A stretch of DNA of 47,345 nt from an uncultured Agathobacter sp. (GCA_910587655.1 CAJUND010000025.1:1-47345); one strand, 5' to 3'; positions 33,217-42,808 are shown, counted from the stretch's first letter. The notes: generated by a model from the letters alone, not told the origin. Numbers and translations: made by a program.

Positions 33217-33564
33217 TTAATTCATTTCCTTACTGATAATCTTATGAAGGCTTCCCAGATGCCGGATGGCTTTGTCTATATCATGAAAAGACGCATCTTT
33301 TGCACCTGCCCTTGCAATCACCACAATGTCCAGTCCATTGCGAAACCTATCCTCCATAAGTCTGTAACTCTCCCGAACCAGGCGAGTTACCCGATGTCTG
33401 ACAACACTGTTTCCAACTTTTTTACTAACAGATATACCTAATCTGTTTTTTTCCGTATGATTTTCCAGTATATACATGACAAGCAGTCTGTTTGCACGGG
33501 ATTTCCCCTTTTTGTATACAGTCTGGAAATCACGGTTTTTCTTCAATGATTCCGAAAATTTCAT
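33217..33564 (-). CDS. rnpA: Ribonuclease P protein component
   Basis: A 115-residue basic protein that joins the RNase P RNA to mature tRNA 5' ends. Typical features are SLKKNRDFQTVYKKGKSRAN at the N-terminus, the RNR-like motif GNSVVRHRVTRLVRESYR at about 51-68, and IVVIARAGAKDASF near 80-93. Its place just after rpmH is the classic order, and the start has GAGGAGAATTTGAA upstream. Confidence 0.95.
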   Translation of the reverse strand: MKFSESLKKNRDFQTVYKKGKSRANRLLVMYILENHTEKNRLGISVSKKVGNSVVRHRVTRLVRESYRLMEDRFRNGLDIVVIARAGAKDASFHDIDKAIRHLGSLHKIISKEMN

Positions 33565-33621
33565 TTCAAATTCTCCTCTTAAGATATATCATAAAAGAAG
33601 AAAAGACCACAATATTGTGGC

Positions 33622-33756
33622 CTAAGCTGATAATTTCTTTCTGCCTTTTAATCTTCTTGCAGCCAATACCTTTCTGCCGCTTGCAGTACTCATTCTTTTT
33701 CTAAAACCATGAACCTTGGATCTCTGTCTCTTTTTTGGTTGGTATGTCATCTTCAT
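33622..33756 (-). CDS. rpmH: 50S ribosomal protein L34
   Basis: A 44-residue, very basic protein. It begins MKMTYQPKKRQRSKVHGFRK and ends RRLKGRKKLSA, the standard L34 sequence. It is too short to stand out by length but unmistakable. The ATG at 33756 is preceded by GAGGAGGTGGACAAG. A second Met two codons on could also start. It heads the leftward rpmH-rnpA-yidD-yidC-jag series and lies divergent from dnaA. Confidence 0.98.
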   Translation of the reverse strand: MKMTYQPKKRQRSKVHGFRKRMSTASGRKVLAARRLKGRKKLSA

Positions 33757-33793
33757 TCTTGTCCACCTCCTCATTACAAAAACATCAATAGAA

Positions 33794-33823
33794 ATTATAT
33801 ATCATAAAACCTCTCCAAGTCAA
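33794..33823 (-). promoter_or_regulatory. Promoter of the rpmH operon
   Basis: On the minus strand TTGACT (33823-33818), 18-bp spacer and TATAAT (33799-33794), about 38 bp before the L34 start. Confidence 0.7.
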
Positions 33824-33919
33824 GTAAAATCAGGGTTTTTTAAAAATTTAATAACTTGGATACAAAATATAATATTCCTTTTTTTCCAACTACTATATAT
33901 GGTATTACCATCAAAAAAG

Positions 33920-33973
33920 TTATCCTCATTGCGTGGATAACTTGTGGATAATCTGTATATATTCCATGGATAA
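33920..33973. promoter_or_regulatory. oriC: DnaA-box cluster upstream of dnaA (oriC)
   Basis: One perfect DnaA box (complement TTATCCACA at 33943-33951) and three near matches: TTATCCTCA at 33920-33928, the complement of CGTGGATAA at 33932-33940 and of CATGGATAA at 33965-33973. They sit in the AT-rich gap of 384 bp between rpmH and dnaA. This is the upstream half of a likely bipartite oriC. Confidence 0.8.
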
Positions 33974-34046
33974 AAACGAATAAATCACTCCAGACCAGAA
34001 AAATGCGGGTCTATAACTTTTCTGCACGATAAACACGCTTTAAACG

Positions 34047-34075
34047 TTGATTTAAAGGTCAAAATAGTGTACTAT
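34047..34075 (+). promoter_or_regulatory. Promoter of dnaA
   Basis: TTGATT (34047-34052), 17-bp spacer, TACTAT (34070-34075), about 65 bp before the dnaA start. Confidence 0.6.
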
Positions 34076-34139
34076 AGTATATGTAGGATTATGGAAAAAT
34101 ATCCTCTTTTTATAGAAAAGCGTGGAGATAAGGAATTTA

Positions 34140-35492
34140 ATGGATAAAATTATCGAAAAATGGGATGAAATACTAAATACCGTTAAAAAAGAATACGAGA
34201 TCAGTGATGTTTCTTTCGATACGTGGATTCGTCCTTTGGAAGTTTTTGCAGTTGAAGGCAATATTCTTTATATATTAGTGCCTTCCGAACAGATGGCACT
34301 GGGCTATATTTCAAAGAAATACCTGGCACCCCTCCGCGTTGCTATTGTTGAAATTACAGAAATTGAATATGAGATAAAGTTTATTCTTCCGGATGAAGCA
34401 AAAAAACTCAAGGTGGAACACAAACCCCTGAAAAAATCACAGAGTATTACGGGAGATAACTCAAACCTGAATTCTAACTATACATTTGATACCTTTGTCG
34501 TTGGAAACAACAACCGGTTTGCCTACTCTGCATCCCTTGCAGTGGCAGAATCACCAGGTGAAGCATACAACCCCCTCTATATATACGGAGGACCGGGGCT
34601 TGGAAAAACACACCTGATGCATTCCATCGGTCATTTTGTTCTTAACCAGAACCCGGACTCAAAAGTAATCTACGTTACCTCAGAAGAATTTACAAATGAA
34701 GTAATTGAATCCATCCGTAACGGTAACGCTTCCTCAATGACGAAATTCCGTGACAAATACCGCAAGGTTGACGTCCTGATGATTGATGATATTCAGTTTA
34801 TTATCGGTAAAGAAAGTACGCAGGAAGAATTTTTCCACACATTCAACGCCCTGCAGGCACAGGGCAAACAGATTATACTGACCTCTGACCGGCCTCCGAA
34901 GGAGATGGAAACTCTGGAAGAACGAATCCGTTCCCGCTTTGAATGGGGACTGATGGCTGATATTGGTATTCCTGATTATGAAACACGTATGGCAATTCTT
35001 CGTAAAAAAGCCGAATCTGACAGTTTTGAAATTGATGATGAGGCACTAAGTTACATAGCAAATAACATAAAATCCAATGTCAGGGAACTGGAAGGTGCAT
35101 TAAACAAACTTCTTGCATACAACAACCTGGTACATCTTCCTATCAACAGGGAAATTGCAGAAAAAGAACTTGCAAACATTATTACACCGGATGAACCAAG
35201 GGAAATCACCCCGCAGCTTATCATAGAAGTTGTATCTGAACATTACCATATATCAGTTGACCAGATGATTTCCAAAACAAGAAGCAGTAATGTTGCCAAA
35301 CCCAGACAGGTAGCCATGTATCTGTGCAAAACCATGACAGAGTGTCCGCTTGATACAATAGGAGCCCTGCTTGGAGGACGTGACCATTCCACAATTATAC
35401 ATGGAATCAAAAAAGTCACAGCAGAATACAACAGCAATGAAACCATCCGAAATACCATAGAAACCATTAAGAAAAAGATAAATCCGAATTAG
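34140..35492 (+). CDS. dnaA: Chromosomal replication initiator DnaA
   Basis: A 450-residue AAA+ initiator. Domain I (1-85) starts WDEILNTVKKEYEISDVSFDTWI, and a short domain II follows. Domain III has Walker A GGPGLGKTHLM, Walker B VLMIDDIQFI and an arginine-finger region EERIRSRFEWGL. Domain IV has the DNA-binding GGRDHSTIIHGIKKV. I chose ATG 34140 with AAGG seven bases upstream, over an in-frame GTG at 34122. It opens the rightward replication operon and is flanked by DnaA boxes on both sides, consistent with autoregulation. Confidence 0.98.
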   Translation: MDKIIEKWDEILNTVKKEYEISDVSFDTWIRPLEVFAVEGNILYILVPSEQMALGYISKKYLAPLRVAIVEITEIEYEIKFILPDEAKKLKVEHKPLKKSQSITGDNSNLNSNYTFDTFVVGNNNRFAYSASLAVAESPGEAYNPLYIYGGPGLGKTHLMHSIGHFVLNQNPDSKVIYVTSEEFTNEVIESIRNGNASSMTKFRDKYRKVDVLMIDDIQFIIGKESTQEEFFHTFNALQAQGKQIILTSDRPPKEMETLEERIRSRFEWGLMADIGIPDYETRMAILRKKAESDSFEIDDEALSYIANNIKSNVRELEGALNKLLAYNNLVHLPINREIAEKELANIITPDEPREITPQLIIEVVSEHYHISVDQMISKTRSSNVAKPRQVAMYLCKTMTECPLDTIGALLGGRDHSTIIHGIKKVTAEYNSNETIRNTIETIKKKINPN

Positions 35493-35535
35493 TTTCTTCC
35501 TATTATAATAAGAATCTTTTTCAACATATTCACGT

Positions 35536-35544
35536 TTATCCACA
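35536..35544 (+). promoter_or_regulatory. DnaA box in the dnaA-dnaN gap
   Basis: A perfect TTATCCACA. Within the same 277-bp gap are the weaker TTATCCCTC (about 35608) and TTATCAAG (about 35647), a 12-bp palindrome TTCACATGTGAA (35693-35704), and an ATT-triplet run at 35711-35725. This is the likely downstream half of oriC. Confidence 0.8.
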
Positions 35545-35710
35545 GTGGACAGACTGTGAAAACACAGGTTTAACCTTTTCTTTATGATAAACAGTCAACT
35601 GACTTGTCCAGATTATCCCTCTGGTTTTCACAGGATTTAAAGCTGGTTATCAAGTCGTTAAAAGCTTTACCCTTAAGGCTTTGCAGAGGTTTTTCACATG
35701 TGAACAGCCC

Positions 35711-35725
35711 CTATTATTATTATTA
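35711..35725. promoter_or_regulatory. Triplet-repeat run, possible unwinding element
   Basis: CTATTATTATTATTA on the plus strand, TAA/TAG triplets on the minus strand, following a GC-rich patch (CAGCCCC). DnaA-trio elements at bacterial unwinding sites have this type of three-base repeat. Orientation relative to the boxes was not resolved. Confidence 0.35.
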
Positions 35726-35769
35726 CGGATATCTATTTATATTTATTTAAACCAGGAAGGAGTTTTCAA

Positions 35770-36876
35770 ATGAAACTGATCTGTTCAAAAGCGAACCTGC
35801 TGCGTGGAGTTAATATTGTATCCAAAGCGGTTCCAACCCGTACTACAATGGCTATCCTTGAGTGTATTCTTATCGATGCATCAGCCTCTGAGATAAAATT
35901 AATGGCAAACGACATGGAACTTGGAATCGAAACAAGAATCGAGGGAGAAATTTCAGAACGGGGTGTCATTGCACTTGATGCAAAGATATTTTCAGAAATT
36001 GTCCGTAAGCTTCCGGACAGTGAAGTAGTCATTGAAACAGATTCCTCTTTCCGTACAGTGATTTCCTGTGAGAAGGCAAAGTTCAACATCGTTGGTAAAT
36101 CAGGGGATGATTTTTCCTATCTGCCTTATATTGAGAAAAATGAATCTATCGTGATTTCGCAGTTTACATTAAAAGAAGTTATCCGGCAGACGATTTTCTC
36201 AATTGCAGATAATGACAATAACAAGCTGATGACAGGAGAGCTTTTTGAAATCAACGATAACCAGCTCAAAGTGGTTTCACTGGATGGCCACCGTATTTCC
36301 ATCCGCAACATTGAGCTGAAAAATAACTACGACCATAAAAAAGTAATTGTTCCGGGGAAAACCCTGCAGGAAATCAGCAAAATCGTTCCGGGCGGGGTGG
36401 AAGATGACGTGATGATTTATCTTGCAAATAACCACATCGTGTTTGATTTCGATACTACAACCGTTGTTTCCCGTTTGATTGAAGGGGAATATTTCAAGAT
36501 AGACCAAATGTTTTCTTCCGATTACGAAACAAAGGTAAAAATAAACAAAAAGGAACTTCTGGACTGTATCGACCGTGCTACTCTTCTTGTAAAAGAAGGG
36601 GACAAGAAACCGATTATCATGAACATAACGGAAGGAAGCATGGAACTAAAGATTAATTCCTTTATTGGTTCCATGAATGAAGAGATTGATATTGAGAAAG
36701 ATGGAAAAGATATCCTGATTGGGTTTAATCCGAAATTCTTTATAGATGCACTCCGGGTAATTGATGAGGAAGAAGTAAGCCTTTATATGGTGAATCCAAA
36801 GGCGCCTTGTTTTGTAAAGGATGACCAGGGAAAATTTATTTACCTGATTCTTCCGGTAAATTTCAATAACGTGTAA
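35770..36876 (+). CDS. dnaN: DNA polymerase III beta sliding clamp
   Basis: A 368-residue ring-clamp subunit with three related domains. It starts MKLICSKANLLRGVNIVSKAVPTRTTMAIL and ends FVKDDQGKFIYLILPVN, both family-typical. The length is normal. It follows AGGAAGGAG and lies 277 bp after dnaA. It holds polymerase III on DNA and binds repair and regulatory partners. Confidence 0.97.
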   Translation: MKLICSKANLLRGVNIVSKAVPTRTTMAILECILIDASASEIKLMANDMELGIETRIEGEISERGVIALDAKIFSEIVRKLPDSEVVIETDSSFRTVISCEKAKFNIVGKSGDDFSYLPYIEKNESIVISQFTLKEVIRQTIFSIADNDNNKLMTGELFEINDNQLKVVSLDGHRISIRNIELKNNYDHKKVIVPGKTLQEISKIVPGGVEDDVMIYLANNHIVFDFDTTTVVSRLIEGEYFKIDQMFSSDYETKVKINKKELLDCIDRATLLVKEGDKKPIIMNITEGSMELKINSFIGSMNEEIDIEKDGKDILIGFNPKFFIDALRVIDEEEVSLYMVNPKAPCFVKDDQGKFIYLILPVNFNNV

Positions 36877-36919
36877 ACTTAATTACTTTTTATAATCATT
36901 CCAGAAATCAGGAGAATAT

Positions 36920-37135
36920 ATGATTACAGTAAATATCAGACAGGAAGATGAATATATCAAACTTGGACAGGCGCTGAAAAAGGCGTCGCTTGTCGGGTCC
37001 GGCGTGGATGCAAAGATGTTTATTCAGGACGGACAGGTCCAGGTAAACGGACAGACGGAATTACAGCGCGGAAAAAAATTGTATCATGGGGATGTTGTCA
37101 CTTTTAATGGAGAGACAATTCAGATTGTTAAATGA
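36920..37135 (+). CDS. yaaA: S4-domain RNA-binding protein YaaA
   Basis: A 71-residue protein that is one S4 RNA-binding fold. DEYIKLGQALKKASLVGSGVDAKMFIQDGQVQVNGQTE and RGKKLYHGDVVTF are the family lines. It probably binds rRNA and may assist ribosome assembly. Its stop overlaps the recF start as ATGA, as in other Firmicutes. Confidence 0.92.
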   Translation: MITVNIRQEDEYIKLGQALKKASLVGSGVDAKMFIQDGQVQVNGQTELQRGKKLYHGDVVTFNGETIQIVK

Positions 37136-38226
37136 TTATTAAGTCCATTGAACTTCGTAATTACAGAAATTATGAGGAACTAGATATTCATTTTGACAGT
37201 CATACCAATATTCTGTATGGGGATAATGCCCAGGGTAAAACAAATATTCTGGAAGCGGCTTATATGAGCGGGACAACAAAATCCCATAAAGGCAGCCGTG
37301 ACAAAGAAATCATTCGCTTTAACCAGAACGAATCCCATATAAGGACGATAGTCCGCAAAAATGAAAAAGACTACCAGATTGACATGCATCTTCGTAAAAA
37401 TGGTGCAAAGGGAGTAGCAATTAACAAAATTCCAATCAAAAAGGCAAGCGAAATTTTTGGAATACTGAATATTGTATTCTTTTCGCCAGAGGATCTGAAT
37501 ATTATAAAAAACGGTCCTTCGGAAAGAAGAAGATTTATTGATTTAGAACTGTGTCAGCTGGATAAACTGTATTTGTCAGATTTATCCAGTTATCACAAAA
37601 TTTTAAACCAGAGAAACAGGCTTTTAAAAGATATCTGCTACAGACAGGAATTAATTGACACGCTTCCGGTGTGGGATGCACAGCTTCTTTCATATGGCAG
37701 AAATATCATAAAAAAACGCAGACAGTTTGTGGAAGAACTGAATGAAATTATTACAGAAATCCATTCAAAGATTTCCGGCGGAAAAGAGCATCTGGTACTG
37801 AAATATGAACCAAGCATTGATGATATTTTTTTTGAAGATGAGCTGATGCGTGCAAAAAACAAAGATTTGAAGATTTGCCAGACAACCGTAGGACCGCACA
37901 GGGATGATTTGCTATTTTCCATAGAAAATGTTGATATCCGCAAATACGGTTCGCAGGGACAGCAGCGTACTTCGGCACTTTCTTTGAAATTATCAGAAAT
38001 AGACCTGGTGAAGAGGTCAATCAATAATACACCGGTTCTGTTACTTGACGACGTATTATCCGAACTTGACAGCAGCAGGCAGAATTATCTGCTGAACAGT
38101 ATTACCGATATACAGACAATTATCACATGTACCGGATTAGAGGAATTTGTGAGAAACCGCTTTGAGATTAACAGGATTTTCCAGGTAGTAAACGGGAAGG
38201 TCTTTGAAAAAGTGAGTGAGGTATAA
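37132..38226 (+). CDS. recF: DNA replication and repair protein RecF
   Basis: A 364-residue SMC-like ATPase of recombination repair. The Walker A is GDNAQGKTNILEA at about 33-45, the signature is GSQGQQRTSALSLKLSEIDL, and the Walker B is PVLLLDDVLSELDSSRQ. It loads RecA at gaps with RecO and RecR. The start overlaps the yaaA stop by four bases. No remB-type gene is found between recF and gyrB, a gap of just 43 bp. Confidence 0.97.
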   Translation: MIIKSIELRNYRNYEELDIHFDSHTNILYGDNAQGKTNILEAAYMSGTTKSHKGSRDKEIIRFNQNESHIRTIVRKNEKDYQIDMHLRKNGAKGVAINKIPIKKASEIFGILNIVFFSPEDLNIIKNGPSERRRFIDLELCQLDKLYLSDLSSYHKILNQRNRLLKDICYRQELIDTLPVWDAQLLSYGRNIIKKRRQFVEELNEIITEIHSKISGGKEHLVLKYEPSIDDIFFEDELMRAKNKDLKICQTTVGPHRDDLLFSIENVDIRKYGSQGQQRTSALSLKLSEIDLVKRSINNTPVLLLDDVLSELDSSRQNYLLNSITDIQTIITCTGLEEFVRNRFEINRIFQVVNGKVFEKVSEV

Positions 38227-38269
38227 TATATAAATATAGTTTTTCATCCATTGGATGAGGAGGAAATTC

Positions 38270-40204
38270 ATGAGCAAAGAAGTAAAAAGCAGTCAGGAAT
38301 ATGGAGCTGATCAGATTCAGATACTGGAAGGACTTGAAGCGGTACGCAAAAGACCGGGAATGTATATTGGAAGTACTTCTGCAAGAGGTCTGCACCATCT
38401 GGTATATGAGATTGTGGATAATGCGGTTGATGAAGCACTGGCGGGGTACTGTGATAATATTGAGGTAACAATTGAAGAAGATAATTCCATTACTGTACTG
38501 GATGACGGACGCGGTATTCCGGTCGGTATGAACCACAAGGCAGGAAAATCGGCACTTGAGGTTGTATTTACCGTGCTTCATGCGGGCGGAAAATTCGGCG
38601 GCGGAGGATACAAAGTATCCGGCGGCCTGCACGGCGTTGGTGCATCAGTTGTAAATGCGCTTTCAAACTGGCTGGTTGTAGAGGTATATAAGGACGGAAA
38701 AGTTTACCAGCAGAGCTATAAACGTGGAAAACCGGATGGAAATGTACATGTGACGGGGGATTGTGATCCTGAACTTCATGGAAGCAGGATACATTTTATG
38801 CCGGATGAAACTATTTTTGAAGAAACCATTTTTGATTATACCACATTAAAGCAGCGTCTCCGCGAAACAGCATTTCTTACCAAAGGACTGCGTATTGTGC
38901 TGATTGACAAGAGGGAAGACAGCAGACATAACCATGAATTTCATTATGCAGGCGGTATCAAGGAATTTGTAAAATACTTAAACCGTGGAAAAGAACCGCT
39001 TTACAAACATGTGATTTACTGTGAAGGAAGCAAGGACGGGGTTTATGTTGAGGTTGCCATGCAGCACAACGATTCCTATAATGACTCAACCTTCAGCTTT
39101 GTAAATAATATTATCACGCCGGAGGGCGGGACACATCTTGCAGGATTCAGGAATGCAATGACAAAAACATTTAATTCCTATGCAAGGGAAAAGAAAATAA
39201 TCAAAGAAAACGATGCTGCACTGTCCGGTGATGATATCAGGGAGGGACTGACCGCGATTATCAGTATCAAAATCGAAGAACCGCAGTTTGAAGGACAGAC
39301 CAAGCAGAAACTTGGAAACAGCGAGGCAAGGGGTGCGGTGGATTCCGTTGTAACAGAACAGCTTACCTATTTTCTGGAGCAGAATCCTGACATTGCAAAG
39401 AATATTTGTGAAAAATCCCTTCTGGCACAGCGGGCAAGGGAAGCGGCAAGAAAAGCAAGGGACCTAACAAGAAGAAAGACGGCATTGGAAGGAACGGCGC
39501 TTCCGGGTAAGCTTGCTGACTGCTCCGATAAAGATCCAAGCAAATGCGAAATATTTATTGTCGAGGGAGATTCCGCAGGCGGATCTGCGAAAACAGCAAG
39601 AAGCCGGGCAACACAGGCAATTCTTCCTCTTCGCGGCAAAATCTTAAATGTGGAAAAGGCAAGACTTGACCGGATTTATGACAATGCAGAAATAAAATCC
39701 ATGATTACAGCTTTTGGAACAGGCATTCATGAGGATTTTGACATTAACAAGCTGCGTTACCACAAGATTATTATTATGACGGATGCCGATGTGGACGGGG
39801 CACATATTGCCACTCTTATGCTTACATTTCTGTACCGCTTTATGCCGGAACTGATTAAGCAGGGACATGTGTACTTAGCCACTCCGCCGTTATTCAAGAT
39901 TGAGAAAAACAAAAAAATCTGGTATGCATATAGTGATGAGGAGCTGAACAGTCTTCTGATAGAAATTGGCCGCGACCAGAATAATAAAATCCAGCGCTAC
40001 AAGGGACTTGGTGAAATGGATGCAGAACAGCTCTGGGAAACAACCATGGATCCGGAAAAACGTATCCTGAAACAGGTTGTGTATGATGAAGAATATGCAT
40101 CCGAAATAGACGCTACCTTTACCATACTGATGGGTGACAAAGTAGAACCAAGAAAAGAGTTCATTGAAGAAAATGCCAAGTATGTCCAGAATCTTGACAT
40201 TTAA
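38270..40204 (+). CDS. gyrB: DNA gyrase subunit B
   Basis: A 644-residue ATPase subunit of gyrase. The GHKL ATP site has EIVDNAVDEALAG, DDGRGIPVG and GGLHGVGASVVNALS. The TOPRIM domain starts EIFIVEGDSAGGSAKTARSR and carries the metal Asp pair in MTDADVDGAHI. The C-terminal GEMDAEQLWETTMDP is standard. I chose ATG 38270 after GAGGAGGAAATTC, since an ATG five codons earlier overlaps this site. It lacks the Gram-negative insert, as expected. Confidence 0.98.
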   Translation: MSKEVKSSQEYGADQIQILEGLEAVRKRPGMYIGSTSARGLHHLVYEIVDNAVDEALAGYCDNIEVTIEEDNSITVLDDGRGIPVGMNHKAGKSALEVVFTVLHAGGKFGGGGYKVSGGLHGVGASVVNALSNWLVVEVYKDGKVYQQSYKRGKPDGNVHVTGDCDPELHGSRIHFMPDETIFEETIFDYTTLKQRLRETAFLTKGLRIVLIDKREDSRHNHEFHYAGGIKEFVKYLNRGKEPLYKHVIYCEGSKDGVYVEVAMQHNDSYNDSTFSFVNNIITPEGGTHLAGFRNAMTKTFNSYAREKKIIKENDAALSGDDIREGLTAIISIKIEEPQFEGQTKQKLGNSEARGAVDSVVTEQLTYFLEQNPDIAKNICEKSLLAQRAREAARKARDLTRRKTALEGTALPGKLADCSDKDPSKCEIFIVEGDSAGGSAKTARSRATQAILPLRGKILNVEKARLDRIYDNAEIKSMITAFGTGIHEDFDINKLRYHKIIIMTDADVDGAHIATLMLTFLYRFMPELIKQGHVYLATPPLFKIEKNKKIWYAYSDEELNSLLIEIGRDQNNKIQRYKGLGEMDAEQLWETTMDPEKRILKQVVYDEEYASEIDATFTILMGDKVEPRKEFIEENAKYVQNLDI

Positions 40205-40219
40205 GGAGGAATATAATCA

Positions 40220-42745
40220 GTGGATGACAAGATATTTGACCAAATAAAACAAGTTGATTTGAAGAAAACCATGGAAACCTCCTATATCGACTATGCAATG
40301 AGCGTTATTGCAAGCCGCGCACTGCCGGATGTCAGGGACGGATTAAAACCGGTACAGCGCCGTGTCCTTTATTCCATGATTGAGCTGAATAATACACCGG
40401 ACAAACCTCATCGTAAGTGCGCCCGTATTGTCGGTGATACCATGGGTAAGTATCATCCGCATGGTGACAGCTCCATTTACGGAGCGCTTGTCAACATGGC
40501 ACAGCCATGGTCAACCAGATATCCACTTGTGGACGGACATGGAAATTTTGGTTCTGTGGATGGTGACGGCGCTGCCGCCATGCGATATACAGAAGCAAGG
40601 CTGTCAAAAATATCCATGCAGATGATACAGGATATAAACAAAGATACCGTGGATTTTGTACCAAACTTTGATGAGACGGAAAAAGAACCAAAGGTTCTCC
40701 CTTCCCGTTATCCGAACCTGCTTGTAAATGGTACAACCGGAATTGCCGTAGGTATGGCAACAAACATTCCGCCGCATAATCTCCGGGATGTTATATATGC
40801 TGTAGTAAAATTAATAGATAACGATATTGAAGATAAAGAAACCGAAATAGATGAATTAATCCATATCATCAAAGGACCCGATTTTCCGACAGGCGGCGTT
40901 ATTTTAGGAACATCCGGAATCAATGAAGCATACCGGACCGGCAGGGGTAAAATCCGTGTCCGTGCAGTCACAGACATAGAACCCATGGACAACGGAAAAA
41001 ACCGGATTGTCGTTACAGAGCTTCCGTATCTGGTAAACAAAGCGCGTTTAATTGAAAAAATTGCTGAACTCCATAAAGAAAAACGAATTGACGGAATTAC
41101 AGATTTACGTGATGAATCCGACCGTGAAGGAATGCGTATTGCAATTGAACTGAGGCGTGATGTAAATCCAAGCGTTGTATTAAACCTGCTTTACAAACAC
41201 ACACAGATGCAGGATACATTCGGGGTTATCAACCTTGCGCTTGTGAATAATGAGCCAAAAGTTTTAAATCTTTATGACCTGCTGAATTACTACCTGATGC
41301 ACCAGAAGGAAGTAATTACCAGACGTACAAAATATGATTTAAACAAGGCGGAAGAACGGGCGCATATCTTACAGGGTTTAATGATTGCACTGGACAATAT
41401 TGACGAAGTAATTGCAATCATCAGGGGAAGCCGTACCACGCCGGAAGCAAAAACCGCCCTGATGGAACGGTTCGAATTATCCGATGCACAGGCGCAGGCA
41501 ATTGTGGATATGCGTCTGAAAGCCCTGACAGGTCTCGAAAGAGAGAAACTGGAAAATGAATACAAAGAATTAATGGCACTGATTACCGAACTGAAATCCA
41601 TACTTGCAGATGAGAAAAAGCTTCTTACAGTTATCCGGACAGAAATTCTTGCCATTGCGGAAAAATACGGTGATGAGCGGAAAACACAGATTGGATATGA
41701 TGAATTTGATATATCCATGGAAGACCTGATTCCGGAGACCAATACCATAATCACCATGACAAAAGTCGGATACATCAAACGCATGGGGACAGATAATTTT
41801 AAAAGCCAGCACCGCGGCGGAAAAGGTATCAAGGGCATGGAGACAATCCAGGATGATTATATCGTGGAAATGCTGATGACAACCTCCCACCATTACCTGA
41901 TGTTCTTTACCAATATGGGACGGGTTTACCGGATAAAAGCATATGAAATTCCGGAAGCGGGCCGTACCTCGCGGGGAACTGCAATTGTAAACCTGATTCC
42001 GCTGCAGCCGGATGAAAAAATAACAGCCATGATTCCGGTCAAGGAATATGAAAACGAAAAATATCTTTTCATGGCAACCAAAAACGGAATCGTTAAGAAA
42101 ACATCTGTTACAGATTACGAAAACATCCGTAAAACAGGGCTTGCTGCAATCAGCCTCCGGGATGATGATAAGCTGATAGAGGTAAAAATCACCGACAATA
42201 ACGAAGATATATTCCTTTTTACCAAATACGGACAGTGTATCCGTTTCCATGAAAGTGACGTAAGAGCCACAGGACGTAAAACAATGGGTGTGATTGGAAT
42301 GAACCTGACAGACGGGGATGAAGTGATAGCAATGCAGATGGCATCCCAGGGGGAATCCATCATGATAGTTTCCGAAAAAGGACTCGGAAAATGCACCTTA
42401 ATTAACGAATTTACTCCCCAGAACCGTGGAGGAAAAGGAATCAAATATTACAAGATTACAGAAAAATCCGGTAATCTGGTTGGAGTAAAATCTGTGGGAG
42501 CTGATGATGAACTGATGCTAATAACCACAGAAGGAATCATTATCCGCATTAAAATCAACGAAACAGCCCTGCTTGGACGAGTAACATCAGGTGTAAAATT
42601 AATTGATTTAAAGGATGATATCACAGTTGCAAGCATCGCCCGTGTTGTGGAAGATAAATCACTCATGCCGGCAGATGAAGAAATACCGGAAGAAAATGAA
42701 AAAACCAGTACGGCAGATGAACCAGAAGCAGTAAGAAACAATTGA
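40220..42745 (+). CDS. gyrA: DNA gyrase subunit A
   Basis: An 841-residue DNA-cutting subunit. The catalytic Tyr is in RYTEARLSKI (about 124), and the C-terminal beta-pinwheel has a GyrA box as QHRGGKGIKGM (about 531-541). The quinolone region reads HPHGDSSIYGALVNMAQPWS: Ser at the position of E. coli Ser83, and Gly at the position of Asp87. The start is GTG after AAGGAGGA. It is 15 bp from gyrB. The last 20 residues are an acidic tail. Confidence 0.98.
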   Translation: MDDKIFDQIKQVDLKKTMETSYIDYAMSVIASRALPDVRDGLKPVQRRVLYSMIELNNTPDKPHRKCARIVGDTMGKYHPHGDSSIYGALVNMAQPWSTRYPLVDGHGNFGSVDGDGAAAMRYTEARLSKISMQMIQDINKDTVDFVPNFDETEKEPKVLPSRYPNLLVNGTTGIAVGMATNIPPHNLRDVIYAVVKLIDNDIEDKETEIDELIHIIKGPDFPTGGVILGTSGINEAYRTGRGKIRVRAVTDIEPMDNGKNRIVVTELPYLVNKARLIEKIAELHKEKRIDGITDLRDESDREGMRIAIELRRDVNPSVVLNLLYKHTQMQDTFGVINLALVNNEPKVLNLYDLLNYYLMHQKEVITRRTKYDLNKAEERAHILQGLMIALDNIDEVIAIIRGSRTTPEAKTALMERFELSDAQAQAIVDMRLKALTGLEREKLENEYKELMALITELKSILADEKKLLTVIRTEILAIAEKYGDERKTQIGYDEFDISMEDLIPETNTIITMTKVGYIKRMGTDNFKSQHRGGKGIKGMETIQDDYIVEMLMTTSHHYLMFFTNMGRVYRIKAYEIPEAGRTSRGTAIVNLIPLQPDEKITAMIPVKEYENEKYLFMATKNGIVKKTSVTDYENIRKTGLAAISLRDDDKLIEVKITDNNEDIFLFTKYGQCIRFHESDVRATGRKTMGVIGMNLTDGDEVIAMQMASQGESIMIVSEKGLGKCTLINEFTPQNRGGKGIKYYKITEKSGNLVGVKSVGADDELMLITTEGIIIRIKINETALLGRVTSGVKLIDLKDDITVASIARVVEDKSLMPADEEIPEENEKTSTADEPEAVRNN

Positions 42746-42749
42746 AAAG

Positions 42750-42792
42750 TACATCAGGTAAACAGTATAAATCCGTTTACCTGGTGTATTTA
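42750..42792 (+). terminator. Hairpin after gyrA, probable weak terminator
   Basis: TACATCAGGTAAAC (42750-42763) pairs with GTTTACCTGGTGTA (42775-42788), one G-T pair, followed by TTTATTA. The tract is short, so read-through to the next gene is likely. Confidence 0.65.
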
Positions 42793-42808
42793 TTAGGAGA
42801 AAAGAAAA

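Noticed and set aside
35693..35704. TTCACATGTGAA as another parS site.
   Set aside because: The centre is CATG-type and offset relative to parS TTTCACGTGAAA; it does not align without a gap.
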